Shown here: piece after piece, positions 1 through 5,345 of the stretch
Numbering within the stretch: position 1 is the first letter of the stretch
Layout: each line of letters starts with the position of its first letter
Source: Dehalococcoidales bacterium
GTDB lineage: Bacteria > Chloroflexota > Dehalococcoidia > Dehalococcoidales > Fen-1064
Direction: 5' to 3'
Length of the DNA: 5,345 nucleotides
Assembly (NCBI GenBank): GCA_028712845.1
Contig: JAQTPO010000129.1
Span: forward strand, 1-5,345
Position numbers and translations under genes: made by a program
Notes under the pieces: generated by a model
What the model was told of the DNA's origin: nothing
Seen by the model: only the letters and a program-made list of their open reading frames with translations
Database searches by the model: none

Positions 1-273
1 GCCTTCATTAGTATCAGAATGGAGATTTATTGGAAGTCGAACCCTGTAGGAAAAGTGCACTATAATCTTCCTGCGCTTCGTAAATTAATCGAGGGCAATT
101 TCACACAAAATTCTTGACAAGACCACAAAGACGTGAGTTCCCGAGTTACGGAATTTCCTGTTCAGACAAAAATATTAACGCGTAATCGAACCGCTTGATT
201 TCTCCCAGTCTATAGATTAGGATTAGCTTGATATCATATAACTGGCAACAATACACCAGAGAAAGTAGCATTC
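1..273. other. Left-edge region without a recognisable gene; upstream region of the transporter gene
   Basis: No gene is recognisable here. On the + strand the frame starting at base 1 stays open for 38 codons to a TGA at 115-117, so the tail of an upstream gene cannot be excluded, but a run this short is common by chance and I recognise no family in it. Promoter-like pieces are weak. A perfect TATAAT lies at 61-66 next to an 8-base palindrome (AGTGCACT, 54-61) but lacks a good -35 box. A TTGACA at 114-119 lacks a -10 box at normal spacing. A TATAAC at 237-242 would give a short leader for the transporter gene, again with a poor -35 box. GATTAG occurs twice in tandem at 215-226, and TGATATCA (229-236) is an 8-base palindrome. 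None of these is strong enough to call a site. Confidence 0.5.
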
Positions 274-1518
274 TTGGCTAATCCACAATCCTCTCCAGTA
301 ATTGAAGTCAGAACCCCTAGACTCTTCTACGGCAATATTATCGTCCTGTTCTCCTTTATCATCCAGATGATAGCATGGGGAACTCAATTCAGCTTCGGAG
401 TGTTTTTAAAAACAGTATCAAGCGAATTTGAGTGGACAAGAGCAGCGATTTCAGGCGCGTATGCAGTGAATACCCTCCTGATTGGAGTTTTTGGCATTTT
501 TGCCGGCAAACTAAGTGATAGATACGGTCCCAGACTGGTTCTTACAGTTTGCGGCTTACTCACCGGACTGGGGTACCTGCTCATGTCACAAATCAACGCT
601 ATCTGGCAGATGTATCTATTATATGGTGTATTAATCAGCGCAGGCATGGCATGTATCTGGGTACCATTGATTGCCATGATAACAAGATGGTTTGTCCGGA
701 GAAGGGGATTTGCCATTGGAATTGTAGCATCGGGGACAGGAATCGGCATCGCCATCATGCCGCCACTGGCTGACTATCTCATCTCTAACTATAGCTGGCG
801 GATTTCTTATGTTATTGTTGGCATAATCATGCTGGGGGGAACCATTCTAGCGGCACAATTTTTAAAACGTGACCCTGGCCAGATAGGGTTATCCGCCTAT
901 GGTGCCGACCCGGCAAAGACAGGGTCCCTGAATTTAGAACATCATGGCGTTTCGGTTCAGGAAGCTTTCCGTGACAGGCGATTCTGGATAATCAGCACGA
1001 TGTTCTTTTGTTCAAATTATTCTCTGCAGGCGGTGTTCGTACATATCGTACCACATGCTACAGATATCGGGATTGCCAGTGTTACTGCCGCTACCATTAT
1101 GTCAATTCTTGGCTTCATAGCCGTAGGCGGTAAGCTCGGCATGGGCGGCATTATAGACCGGATTGGCAACAAGCGAGTCGCCATTACTTATTTTCTTCTG
1201 TTTTCCGTGGCCTTCTTCTGGCTACTGGCCGCCGACGAACTTTGGATGTTCTACCTCTTCGCCGTTATCTTTGCGGTCGGCTGGGCAGGATTTGCCGTGT
1301 TGCAGGCACCAATTATAGCCGAATATTTTGGATTGAGGGCGCTCGGCACAATCTTCGGACTGGCAACTTTTGCCACTCAAATGGGGGGTGCGGTTGGTTC
1401 ATTTTTGACCGGCTTTATCTTTGATGTTAGCGGTAGTTATCATCCGGCTTTCATAATTTGCGGTGTATTAGGTATCATAGGTATGACGCTTTCGGTAATC
1501 CTGAAAGCCGCCAAATAG
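274..1518 (+). CDS. Major facilitator superfamily transporter, oxalate/formate antiporter or monocarboxylate transporter-like
   Basis: This is a 414-residue inner-membrane carrier with about 12 hydrophobic segments, roughly at residues 20-44, 57-78, 87-105, 112-134, 144-163, 176-197, 237-258, 268-290, 303-320, 325-347, 356-382 and 391-411, split by a hydrophilic central loop (about 198-236). MFS loop motif A is clear at 78-88 (GKLSDRYGPRL), with a degenerate copy in the second half (GMGGIIDRIGNKR, 289-301). The segments WTRAAISGAYAV (54-65) and RWFVRRRGFAIGI (138-150) resemble the oxalate/formate antiporter and monocarboxylate transporter branches. That suggests a small carboxylate or sugar acid as substrate, but the substrate cannot be read from sequence. 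The TTG start is chosen because an in-frame stop lies at 229-231, no other start codon lies between them, and the next Met (residue 32) is inside the first membrane segment. A weak GAGAAAG (259-265) precedes it. By eye it looks more AT-rich than the genes that follow. Confidence 0.88.
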   Translation: MANPQSSPVIEVRTPRLFYGNIIVLFSFIIQMIAWGTQFSFGVFLKTVSSEFEWTRAAISGAYAVNTLLIGVFGIFAGKLSDRYGPRLVLTVCGLLTGLGYLLMSQINAIWQMYLLYGVLISAGMACIWVPLIAMITRWFVRRRGFAIGIVASGTGIGIAIMPPLADYLISNYSWRISYVIVGIIMLGGTILAAQFLKRDPGQIGLSAYGADPAKTGSLNLEHHGVSVQEAFRDRRFWIISTMFFCSNYSLQAVFVHIVPHATDIGIASVTAATIMSILGFIAVGGKLGMGGIIDRIGNKRVAITYFLLFSVAFFWLLAADELWMFYLFAVIFAVGWAGFAVLQAPIIAEYFGLRALGTIFGLATFATQMGGAVGSFLTGFIFDVSGSYHPAFIICGVLGIIGMTLSVILKAAK

Positions 1519-1535
1519 ATTTAGGAAAGAATGAA

Positions 1536-1579
1536 CTCGTAACAAGTTAAACGGGCGAACAAAATTGGCCCGATACGAG
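1536..1579 (+). repeat. Nested inverted repeat between the transporter and enolase-superfamily genes
   Basis: Two inverted repeats are nested in the 113-base gap. The outer one is CTCGTA (1536-1541) with TACGAG (1574-1579); the inner one is CGGGC (1552-1556) with GCCCG (1568-1572). Together they could fold into an interrupted stem-loop with an 11-base apical loop and a lopsided internal loop (10 bases on the left, 1 on the right). There is no run of T after it, so it is not a standard intrinsic terminator. It could protect the transporter transcript end, attenuate read-through into the next gene, bind a regulator, or be chance. Confidence 0.35.
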
Positions 1580-1619
1580 CTGATATGGGAAATCCCGGTT
1601 GATATACAATTGGCAGTAA

Positions 1620-1625
1620 AAGGAG
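1620..1625 (+). promoter_or_regulatory. Ribosome binding site fixing the GTG start of the enolase-superfamily gene
   Basis: AAGGAG stands 6 bases before the GTG at 1632-1634, which is near-ideal spacing. It supports GTG as the start, and the resulting N-terminus (MKIVDVKTYVVE) is the usual first strand of the mandelate racemase-type capping domain. Confidence 0.8.
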
Positions 1626-1631
1626 ATTGAA

Positions 1632-2807
1632 GTGAAAATTGTTGACGTGAAAACATATGTCGTTGAGACCCCGCCTCCCCATCACGGAGGGCAATTCTGG
1701 GTGTTTCTGAAACTCACTACGGATAACGGGATAGAAGGCTTCGGCGAGGCGTACAAAGTGCCTTTCCACCCCAAAAATGTCGCGAAACTCATCGAGGACT
1801 ACGTCCAGGTATATGTTATTAATACCGACCCGTTTAAAATCGAGACGCTTTGGCGCAAGGTCTATTATGGTGACGGATATGAATTCCGCGACCATCACCA
1901 GCACCCGGACCACGCAGTGATGGGGGTACTCAGCGCAATCGAGATGGCCTGCTGGGACATCATCGGCAAGGCAGCGAACCAGCCCATCTATAATCTGCTG
2001 GGCGGTCAATACCACGAGAAACTCCGGTCCTATACCTACCTTTATCCCGCGCCGGGGGACACCACCGACCGCTCTCCACATCTCGACCCGGAACAGGCGG
2101 GAATCAGAGCAGCCGCATATATCCAAGAAGGCTTTACCGCGGTCAAGTTCGACCCTATCATCAACCTGATGTCGGCGCTAAACCCCGCGGAGACCACGCT
2201 GGAGATGCTCGACAATGCGGAGGCCGTAGTCAGGAGCGTCCGCGAGGCTGTCGGCAATAAGTGTGATATTCTCATCGGCACCCACGGGCAGTCGACCACC
2301 GCCGATGCCATCAGATTCGCTAAAAGGATGGAGAAGTACGACCCGTTATGGTTCGAGGAGCCCGTGCCGCCCGAGAACAACGATGAACTGGCGAGGGTCG
2401 CGCACGCCACCAGCATACCCGTTGCCACCGGAGAAAGACATTCGACGAAATACGAGTTCCGCCAGCTGCTGGAAAAACAGGCAGCAGCAATCCTGCAATT
2501 CGCGCTGGGGCGTGTGGGCGGGATAATGGAGGCAAAAAAAATAGCGGGTATGGCGGAAGCCTATTACGCGCAAATCGCACCACACCTGTATTGCGGCCCC
2601 ATCGAAGCCGCCGCCAATATACAAATTGATACCTGTAGTCCCAATTTCTTAATCCAGGAGAGTATCGAGAACTTCGGCGGATTCCATGCTGAAATCCTGA
2701 AAGAGGCTATCCGATGGGAGAAGGGCTATATTATCCCGCCAACGAAGCCGGGCCTCGGTGTCGAACTAAACGAGAAGGTGGTAGCGAAGCACCTTTACCG
2801 GGGATGA
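1632..2807 (+). CDS. Mandelate racemase / muconate lactonizing enzyme family protein with altered active site
   Basis: This 391-residue protein belongs to the enolase superfamily, whose classical members use a divalent metal to abstract the proton next to a carboxylate (sugar-acid dehydratases, racemases, cycloisomerases). The N-terminal capping domain spans about residues 1-125 and includes the conserved SAIEMACWDIIGKA (101-114); the barrel follows. Recognisable barrel signatures are VKFD (171-174), THGQ (217-220), FEEPVPPEN (241-249), ATGER (265-269), LGRVGGI (292-298), APHLYCGP (316-323) and the C-terminal KPGLGVE (372-378). Spacing against mandelate racemase maps two metal ligands to E242 and E268 and the catalytic His to H318. 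The first metal ligand becomes G216 and the dyad Asp becomes A291. H218 falls where galactonate dehydratase has its second catalytic His. Length is normal and the frame intact, so this is not an obvious pseudogene. Its position behind a carboxylate-type transporter suggests joint uptake and conversion of a sugar acid or similar compound. The exact reaction is unknown. Confidence 0.88.
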   Translation: MKIVDVKTYVVETPPPHHGGQFWVFLKLTTDNGIEGFGEAYKVPFHPKNVAKLIEDYVQVYVINTDPFKIETLWRKVYYGDGYEFRDHHQHPDHAVMGVLSAIEMACWDIIGKAANQPIYNLLGGQYHEKLRSYTYLYPAPGDTTDRSPHLDPEQAGIRAAAYIQEGFTAVKFDPIINLMSALNPAETTLEMLDNAEAVVRSVREAVGNKCDILIGTHGQSTTADAIRFAKRMEKYDPLWFEEPVPPENNDELARVAHATSIPVATGERHSTKYEFRQLLEKQAAAILQFALGRVGGIMEAKKIAGMAEAYYAQIAPHLYCGPIEAAANIQIDTCSPNFLIQESIENFGGFHAEILKEAIRWEKGYIIPPTKPGLGVELNEKVVAKHLYRG

Positions 2808-2886
2808 CATAGACGGTTAAAATCTCCTTCGCAACCGTAGCTGCAAAGAGATACCTTTATTGTTTTAATAATACGGACAGCCAGGT
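2808..2886. other. Convergent intergenic gap
   Basis: This gap separates the stop codons of the converging enolase-superfamily and formate dehydrogenase genes. A 6-base inverted repeat, ACGGTT (2813-2818) with AACCGT (2833-2838), has a 14-base loop and could form a weak hairpin on either strand. No T run follows on either strand, so it is at best a poor bidirectional terminator. The middle (about 2855-2875) is AT-rich. Confidence 0.35.
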
Positions 2887-5345
2887 TCAACTCTTGCGGA
2901 TTTTTACCGGGCAGGTCTTGTAAGCCGGCGTCTTGGTCACGCGATCAAGAGTCTTCGGATCGGCGCTGATAAGCTCGTTAGTCGGGCATTCGGCAAAGTG
3001 GAAAGACATAGCCACCATGCCCACCGGTACCGTCTCGGTTATCTTGGCTTTGACCGTCACCTCGCCCTGGCGGGATATTACCTGCACCATCTCGCCTTCT
3101 TTGATGTTAAGCGCGGCAGCGTCCTGCGGATGTATCCGCACCAGATCTTCGTTCATCAAGATATTAAACAAATTGACCTTTCTCGTCGTGGTGGCGTGAA
3201 AGTGATACAGCCGCCGGACCGTCGTCAGCATCAGCGGGTACTCTTTATCGGTTTCCTCTACGGTTGGGCGGTAATCGAGCGGTACGAAGTACCCCTTTTT
3301 ATCAGGCCTCGAGAATGCCTCCTCATGCATGATACAGGTACCGGGATGGTCGTCGCTGGTGCAGGGCCATTGCAGACCGCCCTCTTCCAGCCGGCGATAA
3401 TTGATGCCGCCGTAGCTGGGAGTAAGACTGGCGATTTCATCCATAATCTGTTCGGCGCTCTGATGCTGGAAGCCAGGCGCGCCCATCCTCCGCCCAATTT
3501 CGCTGGGTATCCACCAATCCGGGCGGCAAATGCCCGGAGGCTCCACCGCCTTTCTGACCATCTGCACCCGGCGTTCCGTATTAGTAAAGGTGCCGTCTTC
3601 TTCGGCAAAGCAGCAGGCCGGTAACACTACGTCGGCCAGTTCGCCGGTTTCATTCATAAAAATATCCTGAAAGACGAAGAATTCCAGATTATTGAGCGCC
3701 TGGCGGACATGCTTGCCGTCGGGGTCAGTGAGCACCGGGTTTTCGCCCACGAGGTAAAGGGCTTTTAACTTCCCCTCGGCAGCGGCAGGTATCATCTCGG
3801 TAAGCTTTAAGCCCGGTGTTGGGTTCAACTTGACTCCCCAGGCTTTTTCGAACTTCTCACGGGCTTTTTCATCAGCTACTTTCTGGTAGCCGGGGTATAC
3901 GTCAGGAAGGCATCCAACATCGCAGGCGCCCTGCACATTGTTTTGTCCCCTCAGAGGATTAACCCCACCACCGGGTCTGCCGACATTGCCGGTAAGCAAC
4001 GCCAGGTTGCCTGTAGCGATGACGTTATCCGTGCCATGACTGTGTTGAGTGAGTCCCATTGCGTAAAGGATTGCCGACGGGCTGTTGCCGGCATACATGC
4101 GGGCAGCTGCTACTATCTGTTCAGCAGATACGCCGGTGATTTTGACCACGCGGTCCAGAGGATACTCCGTTAGCTTTTCGCGGAAGGCTTCGAAGTTCTC
4201 GCAGCGTTCCTCAATAAACGCAGCATCATGAAGACCTTCGTCCAGGATTATTTTCATCATGCCCATCAGCAGGGCAACATCGGTGCCGGATTTAAGGCGC
4301 AGCCACAGGTCAGCATCCCGCACTAGTTCCACCCACATCGGATTGATGACGATAAGCTTAGCGCCTTTGCGGATGGTTTGCCGCATCTTCATGGTTAGCA
4401 CCGGGTGGGCCTGGGCAGTATTGGTGCCGATGGCCAGAAAACATCTGGAGTTGCCCAGGTCTTCAACGTTATTGGTCATTGCCCCGCTGCCGAATGTGGT
4501 GGCCAGACCGGCCACTGTCGGGGCATGTCAAAGACGGGCGCAATGGTCAATGTTGTTGGTACCAAACGCCACCCTCCCCAGTTTCTGCATAGCGAAATTG
4601 GCTTCGTTAGTGTTGCGCGCCGAGGAAACGAAGCCAATTTCATTACTGTTGCACTTCTTTAGCTTTTCGACAACGAAACTGAGCGCTTCTTCCCAGGTAG
4701 CTTCCTCAAATTTACCATTCCGTTTGATGAGGGGTACCTTGAGCCTTGTTTCGTGCTTAACAAAATCAACCACACCGAAACGTCCCTTTACGCAAAGGCG
4801 GCCCTCGTTGGAAGGTCCATCCTTATTACCACGGACGCTGACGATCTCATTGCCACGCACCCCCAGGTATATCTGGCAGCCTACGGCGCAGTAAGGACAG
4901 GTGCTCGCTACCTCTCTCGTTGCCTGCCGCGCATTCCGGAACACGAGTGCGCCGGTCGGACAACGTGTCACGCATTCGCCGCAAGTTTCACACCGTGAAT
5001 CAAGTATCGGCTTATCGCCGAAGGTGCTTACCGTAGCTGAATTGCCCCGGAAGGCAAGGTCGATGGCGTCGATGCAGGTAATCTCATGGCAGGCGCGTAC
5101 GCACTTTGCGCAGAGAATACATTTATTCATGTCCCGGATGAAAGCGGGATTACTGTCGTCGATTTCTAAGGTCGTCTTTCTCTTACGCAGATTATTAAAG
5201 TGCTCCTCATTGATACCCCGGTAGGCTGATATCTTCTGTAGCTCACATTGCTGGTTCTTCGCGCAGGTAAGGCAATTTCCATTATGGTTAGCCAGGATAA
5301 GCTCCATGGTAGTAGTCCGGGAGAGCCTTACCAGTTCCGTCTCGG
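2887..5345 (-). CDS. fdhA: Selenocysteine-containing formate dehydrogenase, catalytic (alpha) subunit, N-terminus cut by window edge
   Basis: It catalyses interconversion of formate and CO2 at a bis-molybdopterin guanine dinucleotide Mo or W centre. The 818 visible residues read through an in-frame UGA (4528-4530) that specifies selenocysteine, visible residue 272, in CARL-U-HAPTVAGL. Iron-sulfur modules come in NuoG order: a His/Cys cluster (H20, C24, C27, C33); two CxxCxxCxxxC clusters (C75-C85 and C118-C128); then the cluster of the catalytic domain (C149, C152, C156, C184) with the electron-relay Lys in CVKG. NPLRGQNNVQGACDVG carries the conserved Arg and pterin-binding residues; the last 120 or so residues form the dinucleotide-binding domain. 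The frame remains open to the right edge (ETELVRLSRTTT before the first visible Met), so that Met is internal and roughly 85 residues, probably a 2Fe-2S domain, are missing. This architecture fits a cytoplasmic enzyme feeding NAD(P), ferredoxin or a hydrogenase; partner genes would lie upstream, off-window. The gene ends in a second UGA (2887-2889), used as stop. Confidence 0.93.
4490..4530 (-). promoter_or_regulatory. UGA selenocysteine codon with downstream bacterial SECIS hairpin
   Basis: On the - strand the UGA occupies 4530-4528. Twelve bases later GUGGCC (4515-4510) and GGCCAC (4504-4499) form a perfect 6-base-pair stem closing a GGUCU loop (4509-4505). A lower stem, CCGA (4521-4518) with UCGG (4493-4490), can add four pairs across an internal loop. 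The loop GGUCU and the 18 bases between UGA and loop equal those of E. coli fdhF as I recall its sequence, where SelB binds this loop to deliver selenocysteyl-tRNA. The hairpin is also coding sequence (HAPTVAGLATTFG). Confidence 0.9.
4594..4641 (-). repeat. Perfect 15-base inverted repeat inside the formate dehydrogenase coding sequence
   Basis: GAAATTGGCTTCGTT at 4594-4608 is the exact reverse complement of AACGAAGCCAATTTC at 4627-4641, with an 18-base spacer. Both arms are in the reading frame of the formate dehydrogenase and encode EIGFV and NEANF, which flank SSARNT, a stretch that looks normal for the family. It is therefore not an insertion. In the mRNA it would form a strong stem-loop ending 63 bases before the selenocysteine UGA. 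A perfect match this long at this distance is unlikely by chance in 5 kb. A function is not established. Confidence 0.85.

Noticed and set aside
1..117. Partial gene entering from the left edge (38 open codons ending at TGA 115-117)
   Set aside because: Too short to separate from chance and no recognisable motif; kept only as a remark in the left-edge entry.
114..142. Promoter with the perfect -35 box TTGACA
   Set aside because: No -10-like sequence occurs at 16-18 bases; the matching positions read GTTCCC or similar.
1521..2126. 201-codon open frame on the - strand opposite the enolase-superfamily gene
   Set aside because: It lies antisense over a well-supported gene and its translation has no recognisable domain; it is a shadow of that gene's codon pattern.
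2775..2795. Inverted repeat AAGGTG / CACCTT near the end of the enolase-superfamily gene as a terminator
   Set aside because: It lies within the coding sequence, has a 9-base loop and is not followed by a T run; likely chance.
2998..3624. 208-codon open frame on the + strand opposite the formate dehydrogenase, and the similar one at 4259-4894
   Set aside because: Both are antisense to strongly conserved coding sequence, and their translations look like mirror images of it without domain signatures.
4516..4530. Formate dehydrogenase as a pseudogene or as two separate genes split by a stop codon or frameshift
   Set aside because: The two parts are in the same frame, the only interruption is UGA at the known selenocysteine position, and a fitting SECIS hairpin follows. 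The apparent GTG start at 4515 is an internal Val codon.
5305..5307. ATG as the true start of the formate dehydrogenase
   Set aside because: The frame continues open to the window edge, the upstream residues fit the family, and starting here would remove the usual N-terminal domain. The real start is off-window.

Overview
The window (5345 bases) carries three protein-coding genes: two on the + strand and, facing them, one large gene on the - strand that is cut by the right edge. The left 273 bases hold no gene I can recognise. The layout is a transporter of the major facilitator superfamily (274-1518, TTG start), a divergent enolase-superfamily protein of the mandelate racemase / muconate lactonizing type (1632-2807, GTG start), a short convergent gap (2808-2886), and then the catalytic subunit of a molybdenum- or tungsten-dependent formate dehydrogenase (2887 to beyond 5345, - strand).

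The central result is that the formate dehydrogenase is one selenoprotein gene. A six-frame scan splits it into a 542-residue and a 259-residue piece, but both lie in the same frame and are separated by a single UGA (4528-4530), at the catalytic position of the family (CARL-UGA-HAPTVAGL). A hairpin with a GGUCU apical loop follows at the spacing I recall for E. coli fdhF, as expected for a bacterial SECIS element. About 60 bases upstream of this UGA the coding sequence also contains a perfect 15-base inverted repeat, which no standard annotation explains.

The enolase-superfamily protein keeps the fold signatures, two of the three metal-ligand positions and the C-terminal catalytic His. Spacing against mandelate racemase places Gly at the first metal ligand (usually Asp) and Ala at the Asp of the His-Asp dyad. 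It may therefore have unusual chemistry or have lost the classical reaction.

The + strand pair looks like a small uptake-and-conversion unit for a carboxylate or sugar acid: transporter first, enzyme 113 bases later with its own strong ribosome binding site. The formate dehydrogenase points to an anaerobe with selenocysteine machinery, such as an acetogen, a sulfate reducer or a sediment Dehalococcoidia-like bacterium. The taxon is inference only: the window contains no phylogenetic marker. The NuoG-like iron-sulfur modules suggest a cytoplasmic enzyme whose electron-transfer partner subunits would lie upstream, beyond the right edge.
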